Shown one piece after another: positions 11,199 to 22,141 of a DNA stretch of 64,000 bases. The translations under genes and the position numbers were made by a program. This DNA comes from Calonectria ilicicola (taxonomy: Eukaryota; Ascomycota; Sordariomycetes; Hypocreales; Nectriaceae). The stretch's first letter is position 1. Each line of letters opens with the position of its first letter. The DNA lies in NCBI GenBank assembly GCA_020809705.1, contig CP085829.1:5270001-5334000 (forward strand), read 5' to 3'. Under the pieces are notes generated by a model. That model saw only the letters and a list, made by a program, of their open reading frames with translations, ran no database searches and was not told where the DNA came from.

Positions 11199-13235
11199 GA
11201 TGCACGATAGGGATGGCGACTTGGACAAGGGGGAAAAAGAGAATGAAAAAGAGAGACAAGCAGACAGACAGCGAGGGGAGACCAGAAGGGGTTTCTACAA
11301 TGCGAGTAAGTGAGGAAAAGGAAGTGGAAGAGGCAAACGGGGAGTGTTGAGCAAGAAAAAAAAATATACACACACGCACGCAACCACGGTTCGTTTCAAG
11401 CTATCGGCCGGACATGGCTTGGAGGTGAAGGCTAGGATATACGTTTACGTCCAAGCTCAGTGCTATTGACGGGTCCATTGGCCACATGCACAGCTACTAT
11501 TTGCAGCAGCCAGCTCCTCTGGGTGGCTGCTTGCGGTGACCCCGGCATTCGTCACAAGGTCCAACTCATAGCCACAGTTGTCTCAGATGCCGCAATGGGC
11601 ACCCCGCTAACCCTGCCCCCGGAGAGCTGAAAAGAGCATCTGGGGCGGCCAGTGGCGCCCCTGAGGGAGAGTAGTCCACCACCCACCGGAAGAATAAAGA
11701 CGGGAGGGCAAATTGCAATGCACCCTTCAGCACAATAGTACTTCTCAACTACCCCTAAAACATCAATTTGACAGCCATAAAATAGCTGAATAATAGGGAT
11801 AGAAAAACTGTTTTGTCAAATTATTTACTTACTTACTTGTTTATTTATAACTTAGCTGGGAAACGAATGGGAAAAGGTAGACAAAGTACAATCCTCCTAG
11901 GGTTTGTACTGTACAGAGCGTGCAGCTAGTGCAGCACGATTCCAAACAAACATGTCAGTGGAGCCCAGGGGGAGGAGTTTAATCAGGGGGCTCCGTTCCC
12001 CCAATTACCCTCGCAATGCGTGTGACGCTGTACCTATAACACGTAGCCGCGGTGGATTGGGTCGAGGATGCCCTGCTCCCCGACGGTTGCCCATCACTTA
12101 GTGGGTGTGTAGCCGAGTACACGTACAGACGCATTGTCTTGCACGGGGGGTTACAATGGGGTAAATACATGGCTTCGGGGGGCTGCCAGCGCGTGGCGCT
12201 TCGCCACAGGAGTAATGGGCTTGAGCACTTGCAGAACTGTCTAAGCTGCGCACGCGCGATTCGACGCTGCGCTTGTTACGCAATTGTTTGTTGAGCGGCG
12301 GACAGAGAGACTGCCAGAAGGATTCCTGCAGGAGAGACAATGGCCCAAAAGCCATATGCAGCGGAGGTTTGGTTTTCAGTTGATTTGGTCGTATTCCCAG
12401 CGTCTTTATGGCCCGGTTCCATGTTGATGTTTTTTTTTTTCCTCTGCCCTGATACCCTTCCGACATGATCCCTGTGACGGCCGCGCTCAGCGCCCAGCGG
12501 GATGGCGTTAGCTGGGCTCTCTCTTCTTATCTGACAGTCCACTAAAGAGTTTCCCCGACCTCAACTAACTCAACAGGGGAAACAGTGGAGGGTCGTCATC
12601 TTTTCAAACCACGAACGTCCATTTGTGTTTGTCACCTTCACGTTTACTTTTTTTTCCCATCTTCCCCATCTCTTACACCGGAGCTCCCAATCACGTCACT
12701 GACTGAGAATTCGTTTTCTTTTTTCTTTTCTATACCTTGACTTGGTTCAAACAAAACGAGCAGTTAAATAGAGAAACAAAACGCAGACGGGAAAAGCGAG
12801 AGAAGAGAAAAAAAGGAGCCAGTGTTTTTTTTTTATCAATTTTACCTCATTTAGCCTTCACATCACTTTTGCTTCACCCTTAGGCTTTCTGAACCCTTTC
12901 CTATTCTGCTGCTTGCAACAATTTCATGCAAGCCCTTTCCGGATCTCCTGTCCTTTAATTCTCCGCAACTCGCTATTCGTCGTCCTCGTACAAGGCACTT
13001 CCTCTCATCTGCTGCTACTGCTGCGACTGCTACTGCTGCTGCTGGCTTTCCCTTCCCCATTTTCTCGCCCCGGCGACCGACCGGTGCTGAACCCACACGC
13101 CCCCCCTCCACCCGGTAGCGCTTCCGCCGCCCGTCGCTCCCTCGGCTTCATCACACGATTTCAGTTACACACCCTCCCGCTGAGAAATCCGTCAGCCTTG
13201 GCCAGGTTTTTTCTCCTTGGGCGACCGGCGACACC
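11199..13235. other. Intergenic region between head-to-head genes
   Basis: Two kilobases separate the start of the acetyltransferase (minus) from the start of the Sgf11-like gene (plus). I see no gene. The 11750-11860 stretch is AT-rich with a CTTA tetramer run, 12580-12900 has long T and C/T tracts typical of a fungal leader, and 13009-13044 is a CTG/CTA-type triplet run in the probable 5' leader of the next gene. Confidence 0.6.
13009..13044 (+). repeat. CTG-type triplet microsatellite
   Basis: An imperfect run of CTG and CTA triplets sits upstream of the Sgf11-like start codon, in the presumed 5' leader. Confidence 0.6.
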
Positions 13236-14576
13236 ATGAATGCCTCAACGGGCAGGGCGAGCATTATTCGCGCCGGCGATGGTGCAGGCAGTATGGACAA
13301 GTTGGTAAGCATCGTGTCCCGTCCTTGATCTGGCCTCTGGCCTTCCCTTTTGTCGCGGCTGGCGCAGTGGCTGTTCGCGGTCCATCATGGCCATCACCTC
13401 CAAGGCCATTCTGCGTCGTTCCCTATCGCAATACGGCTGCATGTCCTCTTGTCGCACCGTACCCTCCTTACCCACTTGATGGTCTTGAATCCTAGCTGAC
13501 CATTGTCGTGTTGTTGATTGGAATAGGCACACGCCATCCTCGATGATGTGCTCTACAACGTCATTTCCGACCTCTTGATGAAGACGCACCGCGAAGAGAA
13601 GCAGGCCAGGGCTACAACAGCAGCCATCCGTGTCGAGAAGCTAGCCTCCGATGCCTCCGAGGGCTCGACGCCCGACTCCAAGCCTGATGTTCGCATCGAG
13701 ACGGATGCTGCCATTTACGAGGACGGAAAGGTACTGCTCAAGGGCAACCCGCTCAAGACCACGTCCGAGATACTGTGCCCCAAATGCCACCTCCCGCGAT
13801 TACTGCACCCAACCGACGGCAAAGGCGCGCGAAAACCCGACCCCAGCATAATCTACTGCAAGAAGCACCCGTACATTGATAAGCCCGGGTGCGACATCTA
13901 CGGACAGAGCTGGGTCGGCCCTGGTCCTGGGCGCGGCAAGAAGAAGAAGGACATGGAGAAGAACGCCGACACGCCTACGCCTGAGCAGCGCCCGCCTAAC
14001 GTGCTTTCGTTCCCATCGGCGACGTGTAGCAAGTGCAAACGTTGTATCCTCGTTACCCGATTGAACAACCACATGGGCTCTTGCATTGGCAACAGCGGCC
14101 GCAACGCCAGCCGTGCCGCCGCCCAGAAGCTGAGCAACGGCGGATCCCAGAACGACACTCCCCCATCATCCCAAAAGGCTACGCCGACGCCTGGGTCTCG
14201 CGCCGCCAGCCCCAAAAAGCGCGACGCGGGAAGCGAGGATGAGGAAGAGTCAGAAAGCAGCCACAAACCAAAGAAGCAGAAGCTAAAGCCAGCGTCCCTG
14301 CCAACACCCAACAAGAAGGTCATTATCAAGACGAAGCCGACTCTGAAAAAGGAGAAGGTCAAGAGCCTATCTTCGCTGAGCCAAGAGACCAAGGCCAACT
14401 ACGATTCCGTGCCTCCCAAAAAGGCCGTCGCCAAGAACGTCAGCCCTATTAAGAAGCTAAAGGTTGGCAGCAAGCCTCCGCTTGGCTCACCCAAACCAAA
14501 GGTCAATAACATCCGCGACGCCGACGGGGAGTCGGAATCATCAGGCACACTGTCCTCGCCTCCAGCGCCCCAATAG
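13236..14576 (+). CDS. sgf11: SAGA-associated factor 11-like protein (deubiquitination module)
   Basis: Two exons, 13236-13304 and 13527-14576, give 372 residues. The N-terminus carries a predicted helix (AHAILDDVLYNVISDLLM, residues 24-41) like the Sgf11 helix that docks on Sus1 and Sgf73. A zinc finger at C190-x2-C193-x11-H205-x3-C209 has exactly the Sgf11 spacing and in yeast contacts the nucleosome acidic patch. Between them lies a second Cys/His cluster, C107-x2-C110, C134-x2-H137 and C145, that yeast Sgf11 (99 residues) lacks. The C-terminal 160 residues are lysine-, proline- and serine-rich and probably disordered. The role inferred is in SAGA-dependent removal of ubiquitin from histone H2B. 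The start lies in a clean ACC-ATG context; the exon junction is phase 0. The family call rests on helix plus finger spacing, so an unrelated zinc protein remains possible. Confidence 0.78.
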
Positions 14577-15376
14577 AAGACGGGCGGGGTGTCGGGTGTC
14601 AGCCATCCACTGCATCCTCGCAGCAGCACGAAACAGAGCTGACTCTTTTTTGACTATTTTGACGGTACACAATAAAAAACACGGAAAATACCCCCTCAAT
14701 GGCAGTACGCCGGGCCTCTTTATTTTATTTTTTGGGAACGATATTTGCTCGCCAGCACCAGCCTGGCTTGATTGGCTCGACGGTTTCACCCACACCTTGA
14801 GGCCGGTTGGATATGGATAGAGGTACCTGTGGCATGGGTGCGAGAAGGGGGAGTGAGGAGCTCGTCCTTTTTTGTGTGTTAATGGCCCCCCTTTTTTTTT
14901 ATTCTTTTCTCGTGTTCCGGTTTGGCACGTTTGCGAACATTGTTTATTATTTTTCTATCTGTATTATTCTCCCAAAACAAACACTGCATTGGTACGGGCG
15001 GTTTTTGGTTGGCCAGGGTCGTTGGAGACCAGATCATTCACAGCATCCACGGAAAAACAGGTCTGGGGCGTTGGGCGTCGTTGTATGTAAAGAATGGATA
15101 TTTCGCCCAGAGCGTCAAGAGTGCATCCATCAGCTATTTCTCCATGTGTGAATTTGCGGAATAACGTGATATCTCATTGCTTGTTTCTTGCCGAGGGGGA
15201 TCATATTTGGGAGGGAAAAAACTCCTAAAACGCCAGCCCTGTATATTCAAACCCTCTTCATGTATATATATACATACGTTTTGAGTCCCAATGTTTTGCG
15301 AATGTGTGAATGCGAGTATATGTGCATGCGTGTATGCGCGTGTCGTCCTCATGTTTCCTCCATTGCTTCCCCTCTC
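14577..15376. other. Convergent 3' flanks of Sgf11-like and cyclophilin genes
   Basis: About 800 bases with AATAAA near 14670, several T runs and an AT-rich stretch near 14940-14990. The open frames here have no coding character. It is probably just the two 3' UTRs and spacer. Confidence 0.55.
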
Positions 15377-15985
15377 TTAGATCTCTTCACCATCTTCCAC
15401 AACCCGGGCCTTGACCACCTTGACCTGGTCGACAGGGCGATCCTCGGGGCCTGTGGGGACGAGGCCGAGGCGACGGACGACGCCCATGCCAGACTTGACG
15501 CGGCCGAATATGGTGTGCTTGCCATCGAGCCAGGGCGTCGGGGCGAGTGTGACGAAGAACTGGGAGCCGTTTGTGTTGGGGCCCGCATTGGCCATGCTGA
15601 GGATGCCCGCGCCGGTGTGCTTGAGGCTCGGATCGATCTCGTCCTCGAATTTGTCGCCGTAGATGGAGGTGCCGCCGCGGCCGGTGCCCGTGGGGTCGCC
15701 GGCCTGGACCATGAAGTTGGGGATGATGCGGTGGAAGATGGTGTCGTTGTAGTAGCCGCGCTTGGCCAGCGTCGTGAAATTGGTGCACGTCTTGGGCGCG
15801 TGCTGCGTGTAGAGCTCCAAGGTGAAGGAGCCCTGGGGGAAAAAAGCATGTGGTCAGCAACTTATTTTTTTTTTTTCCTTTATCAAACAATGGGGAAGAA
15901 AGCAGGAGGGGGGAGGGGGACCCGGTAAGACGGGAGGAGGGATGCGCGTTACCATTGTCGTCTCGATTACAACGTTGGTTGCCAT
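15377..15985 (-). CDS. cyp1: Peptidyl-prolyl cis-trans isomerase-like 1 (cyclophilin)
   Basis: Exon 1 is 15985-15953 (11 codons) and exon 2 is 15832-15377, giving 162 residues, the usual length of the PPIL1/Cyp1 group. Visible motifs are [14 protein letters not shown] with the catalytic arginine, [20 protein letters not shown] and [12 protein letters not shown], covering the whole active site. There is no signal peptide or extra domain. PPIL1 proteins are spliceosome-associated isomerases, binding SKIP/Prp45 in other eukaryotes. The 15953/15952 donor and the acceptor at 15833 keep phase 0. It is transcribed away from the signal peptide peptidase gene across a 485-bp spacer. Confidence 0.93.
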
Positions 15986-16470
15986 GTTTGCCGCCTGAGG
16001 GTTGAGCTGTTGTTTGTGTTCGCGGCGGCGGCGGTGGAGGGGTCTTGTCAATAAAACGAGAGAGTTGCGACGGGAATATGCGCTGGGTCGTTTGCTGGTC
16101 GCGGGCCACGCCCATTGGCTGCTAAGGGTTGAAAAAGAGCCCCTGCAGGGTCCCTCCCCCCACCCACAACCCGGCCGCACTCTAGTCACTGATTTGCAAC
16201 AGACGTCATTCTCCCAAAATGTGCTTGAGTCTAACCTAGGTACAACCTCACCCGTCCCCAGCGCGCGCACCCGGCTATCGCTCGTTTAGATTTTTTTTCT
16301 CTCTTTTCTTTTCTGGCTGCATACCCTAAGGAGTGCCAAGGCTCTGGTGGCGTTTACACCTTTGCTGACTGGAGATGCAGTGAAACTCTGCGAGTCACAT
16401 TCTGCAGAGCGCTCACACGGTTGGGTTTTGTGAACACGTTGCGGCGCATCAACAGCCAAAAAGACACAGC
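15986..16470. promoter_or_regulatory. Shared divergent promoter region, cyclophilin / signal peptide peptidase
   Basis: The two start codons lie 485 bp apart and point outward, so both promoters must be in this stretch. A CCAAT box occurs at 16113-16117 (CCCATTGGC on the plus strand). A T/C-rich tract at 16290-16315 precedes the peptidase leader. No transcription start could be assigned. Confidence 0.5.
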
Positions 16471-18235
16471 ATGTCGGACCTTCAGCAAGTGTCTCCCGAA
16501 GGGGCCTTGGAGGCTTCCTTTGACGGCATAAACTCCACAATTCCCGATCAAGGCTTTTCTTCGTACTTTAAGTACATTCAGGATCTGGACTTCCTTGTTC
16601 TCGAAATCAATCTTATCCTGAGCGCTCTAGGTATTATCTACCTTGGCGCTCATGCGGCTCTCCGACGGCCGCCATCCGCAGCACCAGCAAAGGACGGCAA
16701 GGACGGCAAAAAGGAGCGTGAGGATGAACGGTTCTCGCAGGGCCTAGAGCCCTCGGATGCCATCATGTTTCCCGTCATGGCAGGCATTGTCCTTGTAGGC
16801 TTGTACTATCTCATACAGTGGATGCAGGACCCGAACCTCCTTAACAAGATTATCCGGTACTACATGTCCACCATGTCTGTCGCCAGTCTGCTGTCTCTAT
16901 ACTCCCACGGCATCGACTTTGTGACAAGCTTGGTTTTCCCCCGCTTTTGGAGGGGCAGAGACGGGTCAATCAGGCAGGTCGACCAAAAGACCCGATCCGT
17001 CCAAATCTGTGATGACGCCGGCAACCCGACTTCAGGGGGCGAGAAGACGAGCAACCCACTCCCAAGTCCTCTGGCTTGGTTGGTTCCATCCGAGAAGATG
17101 CGCAAGGCCGTTTGGGAAACACGGGATTTGTTGACACGGCAGTGGGTGTTCAAGCTCTTCATCCATGGAGTGGGCAAAGAGGAGGGCAAGCTCAAGTTCG
17201 CACACATGGTCGCCTTGGTCATGGCTTTGGGCACAGCGATCGCCTACTCATCCACTTCGTCGCCCTTCTTATCCAACATGCTCGGATACGGCATGTGCTA
17301 CGGCTCGTTTCAGCTGCTCTCGCCCACCGATTACCTCACCAGCACCCTGGTTTTAGTGGGACTCTTCTTTTATGACATTGTCATGGTGTTTTACACGTGC
17401 GTCTACTCCAATCTCACAGATTCCTCCCCAATTTGTTTTCAACGACTAACATGTTTGCAGACCTTACATGGTGACGGTGGCCACAAAGCTGGATGCGCCC
17501 ATCAAGCTTACCTTTGAAGCGGCAGAGAGAAAGAGCATTCTCGGTCTTGGAGATATTGTCATTCCAGGCATGGTGATGGCGCTGGCTCTCCGGTTTGACT
17601 TGTGGATGCACTACATGCGCAAGATCAAATACGAATCCACCGAACTCAAGCTTGTGGAGAAGGACGCGGCGAGCGGTGAGATTGTCACAAGGACCGAGGT
17701 CAAGCACAAGGAAGTCAAGGCCCGGTACGTCAACGCAAAGGGAAACTGGGGCGAGAGGCTTTGGGTCCGTGGAACCATGTTTCTCTGTCGTCCGAAGCAG
17801 CTGCCACCCGTCATTGAGGCGTCGCAATTCCCCAAGACGTATTTCATTGCATCCATGGTCGGCTACTTGCTTGGGATGTTGGTTACATTGGCGATGCTAT
17901 TGGTTTTCAAGCGCGGGCAACCGGCGCTACTGTACCTCGTGCCAGGAGTACTTGGGTCTCTTTGGTTGACGGGGCTTGTGCGTGGGGAGATCAGGCAGAT
18001 GTGGGTGTACACGGAGGATGGAAGCATAGACACGATCGACGTGGTGGTGGACCTGGACGGGGACGGTAAAGCCATCAAGACGATTGGCGAGCTCAAAGAT
18101 GGTGTGGTTGACACAACCAAGAGCAAAGACAAGGACAAGGATGAGGACGCAAAGAAGAAGGAAGAAGAAGGGGAAAAGAGCGACAAGGCCACGGACGGTC
18201 ACAAGGTATTCCTGTTTTCGGTGGAGACGGAGTGA
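16471..18235 (+). CDS. Signal peptide peptidase, intramembrane aspartyl protease
   Basis: This ER-membrane protease cleaves leftover signal peptides and some membrane proteins. Exons 16471-17396 and 17461-18235 give 566 residues. The two catalytic aspartates are D302 in LFFYDIVMVF and D340 in LGLGDIVIPG, and the QPALLYLVP (PAL) motif follows, so the active site is complete. About nine hydrophobic segments are seen. The intron falls between the two catalytic segments and restores the reading T-P-Y-M. Loops are long: a hydrophilic insert after the first membrane segment, a charged loop around residues 160-215 and a Lys/Glu-rich tail of about 60 residues after the last membrane segment. Human SPP has 377 residues, so the extra length is in these loops. 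Family assignment is certain. Confidence 0.94.
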
Positions 18236-19473
18236 TTGCATATTCATGGCCATGGTTCGTAAGGATCCGCGCGTGCGCTGGGAGAGCCAATAACGCTGTG
18301 CGAGGCATTGAAAAAGGCCGTCACCTGATCAAGATAGGAAATTATTGAAACCTTGCCGCGTCTGTTTTTTCGTAAGCCAGGTCGAGCGGTCGGGAATTTG
18401 CGTTGGGTGGGCGTGGCATGGGTCGCTGCGTGAACGTGAATTTATCGGTTTGACTAGGCTGACATCGATGTTGCGCCTGTCCACCCAATCTGTATCCTCC
18501 TCGCGTGGGATATATCCATCTCTAGTGCGTTTGGACCACACCCCACCCCCCCCCTACCTTATCCTTACTCTTGGGATTATTTTATTATTTTCTTATTATT
18601 ATTATTATTATTCTCCTTCTTTCTCTTTCCAAATCAAGCCTCACCAGAAATCTCGCACGGGGCTCTCGCCTCACCTCCACACAAGTATATAAGGCAACCC
18701 GCATCCCGCATTCCCGTAATCTGCCTGCTCAAAGGCAAAATTTCTCCCACGCCCCCCAACACCTTACCTTGTGTTACCCATCCATGTCCAAAACTAGCAA
18801 TAGCCCTCACGGCATCGGAAGATAATTGCCATCTCTCTCTCTCCATTTACCCCATCACGAATCAGTACAGTACTTTGAGAAGAAAAAAACAAAAAAGTGT
18901 CCGAGCATCCAAAACCTCGTCGGCCGACCGAGTCATCATCGACGACGACCCATGCATGGCGGTTGATCGTTGACGTGGTTGGCTCACAAGACAGGCACAT
19001 TGTAGCAAAACCCGCTCGCAGCTGAGAGGGAATCAGTATCCAACCATCATTTATTTAATGCCCTCGTATCCCCCAAGGTTCCGTCCTGGTCGCTCGCTTT
19101 TCCCATCCTTTCCCATCCCACCCCGAGTACTCCTGACCATCCATTAACACAAACTCAACCAACCCTTTCGGTCACGGTGATTCGATTCCCCTCTACCCGC
19201 CCTCGATACCATTTACACATCTCTCGCTAGAGGATTCACCCATCACATTCTTCATCCTTCATCCATCATCATCACGTTGAAACTCATTCCTCACCCATCA
19301 CTCTTCATCACGCCTCTCCTACCATCATCGTCACTTACACCACACCCATTTTCTCTTTCTTGCCTAGTCGAAAGACTACTATCCTTTACATCCGCATAGA
19401 CAAGACACCCACGCTGCTTGTCGTAGCCTTACCCATCCATATCCATCCATACTCTACCACATCATTCTGGATC
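18236..19473. other. Intergenic region and leader of the acidic unknown protein
   Basis: No gene is recognised. It contains a C run and an ATT microsatellite (18593-18612), and from about 19090 to 19470 the plus strand is almost free of G runs and strongly C/T/A-rich with repeated CATC/CCAT words, which suits a long 5' leader of the gene at 19474. Confidence 0.55.
18593..18612 (+). repeat. ATT trinucleotide microsatellite
   Basis: About seven tandem copies of ATT are visible. It is intergenic. Confidence 0.75.
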
Positions 19474-20169
19474 ATGGCGGACCACGGCATTCCAGGCAGT
19501 TCCCTGTCCCGCGGCAGCAGCAACGACGGCGAGGATAACAACAACAATAGCGGCCACAAGCGCCTTCGTGATGATAGAAATGATGATGGCCCCATCGTCA
19601 AGCGCCGAAAAGGTGTTAATGACAACACCGACGACAATGATGTATTCGCGGAACACCCTTCCCATCCCCTTGGACCGGGAATGCTCCCATCTCCACCTGC
19701 CACTCCATCTGACGATGAAACCCTCGACGACGTTGACGTCGACCTGGATGATCTCGAGACTATTCCTGATGACGCTGTAGACGACCTAGAGGATACTCTT
19801 GGTGATGTCGATTTGACCAACGAGGATGCCATCATTGGCTCCCTCGGGGTTGCTGAGCCATCCCCGCCAGCAACCCCCCCACCCGCCTCCAACAACATTG
19901 AAGTAAATGCGGGTAGTTTTAGCAGCGAGGATGATGTCCTCCATGTTGGGTCATGGAGCCAGTCCTCCCAGGGGATCACCGATGAGGATCTCTTCGGGCC
20001 CGAGCCCATCACCGAGATGGAGCCCCAATCCCAGCCCCAACGCGCTCGACCTCGTGCCCGACAACCAATGCCTGGGCGCCATATCCGCCGCTGGATCCGG
20101 TGCCACAGCGCTAAGGAATACTTTCGCTTTGCAATGACTGATTATCCGTACTCTGACGATGAGTTTTAA
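19474..20169 (+). CDS. Acidic, low-complexity protein of unknown function, probably nuclear
   Basis: A single exon of 231 residues, with ATG at 19474 as the first in-frame methionine (the frame is open further upstream only through a non-ATG codon). I do not recognise the family. Residues 29-51 contain KRLRDDR and KRRK, a likely bipartite nuclear localisation signal. Residues about 85-130 are a dense Asp/Glu stretch with spaced hydrophobics (DDVDVDLDDLETIPDD), the pattern of acidic activation or histone-binding tails. The phrase SPPATP appears twice, flanking the acidic block. The C-terminal 45 residues switch to Arg-rich and aromatic and end YPYSDDEF. G/C-rich third positions and the clean frame support a real gene. 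Function is not assignable from sequence alone. Confidence 0.7.
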   Translation: MADHGIPGSSLSRGSSNDGEDNNNNSGHKRLRDDRNDDGPIVKRRKGVNDNTDDNDVFAEHPSHPLGPGMLPSPPATPSDDETLDDVDVDLDDLETIPDDAVDDLEDTLGDVDLTNEDAIIGSLGVAEPSPPATPPPASNNIEVNAGSFSSEDDVLHVGSWSQSSQGITDEDLFGPEPITEMEPQSQPQRARPRARQPMPGRHIRRWIRCHSAKEYFRFAMTDYPYSDDEF

Positions 20170-21114
20170 AAATGGACTTATATCAAACATGCCCTAGATG
20201 GGCTTCCTGCAGTTTCTTGATACGCGGGTTTACCCTGGAGGGGCTTGGATCATCTTTTTTTTTCTGTATACTTTTATTGGAGTTTTGGGACGCGGTGTGG
20301 GGAAAAAAAACCGAAATTTTTTATTATTCAACCGGAAAATGTTTTTAAATGATGAAAGGGATCATAAATGGGCGGCGTTGATGGAGGAAGAACTCTTACA
20401 CTGGGTCTTGTTCTGTGAGGCGGTACCCAGTGGTATTTGCACTACGGGGTGGGACCACACTAGGATGTTTTGTATTTTAAGTACGAGCGAGACTATTGCT
20501 ATGTTGCAATGAAATAACACATTGTACACTCAAGTATCATCCTGCCACTTCATACACGTGACACTGTCGACCAGGAGGGGGGGTACCATATCATAGAGCA
20601 AATCCTACCTAATGGCATTGTCAACAAGCCGAAATTGAGTGTTAAAGTTCTGAGTCACGTCTACACACTAAGAATTAGTTGTATCCCATAAGTACACATA
20701 GGCATGAATGATTTGCATCTCCAGCTAGGTCTAGTTTGAGGTACTGGTGAGCTAGACTAGATAAACTTGGAGGAAGTGAGTGGCTGAGGTAAGACATCTT
20801 CACCTCATCTTGATGGCTCCGCGCCCATCTCAGTCACTACCTACCGACTAGTCTCTGTAGTTTATGTTTCGTAAGCATAAACTTTGGGATGAATTTGGTA
20901 GGCGCCACGTCATTCAGGCGAAGTAGAAGCTCATGTCAAGGATTGAGTCTATCGACTAATGGTTTGTAAGTAATCTCATTGACAAATCCACAGCTTCCAG
21001 ACAGTTCGGATTGAGGTTTAGCAACATAGCCGGAATCCTTTTATTCGATACTCGCTTATTTTAATTACGCTAATTTCTTGAAGCTAGGCCTAAAAAATAT
21101 GCTCTCCAGTGTGC
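20170..21114. other. Intergenic region, AT-rich
   Basis: No gene is seen in these 945 bases. The first 350 are the 3' flank of the acidic protein gene. From 20500 the sequence becomes AT-rich without ORFs of note, marking the start of a gene-poor stretch that runs to about 25.7 kb apart from one unknown gene. Confidence 0.55.
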
Positions 21115-22141
21115 TTAAAAACCAACTAGCATCACTTCATCTTCAACACCTTCTTCGGAGTTGTCCGAATGACTTGGGGATTGTGCCATCCAACCTGGAA
21201 CAGCCTCTTCCCCCAGTGAGCCAATCGAATGTTCAAAATGTTGGGAATAGACTCCATCCAGCCAACTATTGACTTCGATTTCCACAGTACCACCCTGGCG
21301 TTCCAGGCTGACCAATGGTCGACGTCGAACCACGGTGTTTTGGCTGGGATCGATAGGGCGGGTTGGCAAGAGAGATGCATGCTCAGCCAGCCAATCAGGT
21401 AATGTGTTATTTGGGAGGCGTGGGTAGTGTGAGAGGGTGTCACTTCTTGCCATAGTAGTTGGTCGACGAAACCAATCCACCGCTGGTGTTGTTAAGGGGA
21501 CACGATAATGCTGAAAGAACATGTCTGCAATTTCGTACCAAAATTGCAACCATGCCCTCATCGTCCATATATCATCCTCGGTGGTTTCTGGTCGGAGCAT
21601 TTCGTTGGAAAAATTGTAAATGACCGCAAGAACCCATCTAACATCTCTGTGGAGATAGGTACATGCCTGCACAACACACGCCCACTCTCGAGCATCTTTG
21701 AAGATGACGTCACCATCTTGATCCAACGGAAGCAGAGACTCAAATAGTCTCATACTTCTGATATGAATGGCACAGGGTTGGTACGCGCGAGCCCCAGAAA
21801 ATGTTCGATACTCGAAGAGGGAGAGGTTGGGGATTCGAGAATGCGGAACCAGTGTGTTTGAAATAGATTCATAAGACGGATGGCCGTGAGGAACCACACC
21901 AGTGATATTATAGTCGATTTCCGGTGGGGAAGGAAAGATGTTGTATGGTGGCGAGCCTATGTTAGGCACTGCTTCTGCTTCGCTAACCAGCCTAGACTCG
22001 AAACAATCCAGGTGAGGAATCCAAACCGCACTGTCGAGACGGTGGATGAAAAGTACAGCGCATTCGCCGCATCTAGGCTGAGGCGAAGGAGTGCGGAATT
22101 CGATGGCATGGTAAATCCTGTGAGCGGGACAGAAATACTAG
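21115..22141 (-). CDS. Unknown protein, 5' end unresolved
   Basis: One minus-strand frame is open from just after a TAG at about 22142 down to the stop at 21115 (about 340 codons). I do not recognise the product. It is Trp-rich, with segments such as WACVVQACTYLHRDVRW and MRAWLQFWYEIADMFFQHY, and an acidic C-terminus. There is no ATG in this frame before residue about 110; the upstream part (HRIYHAIEFRTP) begins right after CTCACAG, which looks like a splice acceptor at about 22112, so a short first exon upstream is likely. A second frame is also open across 21957-22226 with an ATG at 22111. Codon third positions are less G/C-biased than in neighbouring genes, consistent with lineage-specific or decaying sequence. 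End and strand are reasonably sure, start is not. Confidence 0.5.

Noticed and set aside
15188..15928. Plus-strand frame of 246 codons over the cyclophilin gene
   Set aside because: Antisense shadow of a G/C-biased coding exon; the cyclophilin on the other strand is unmistakable.
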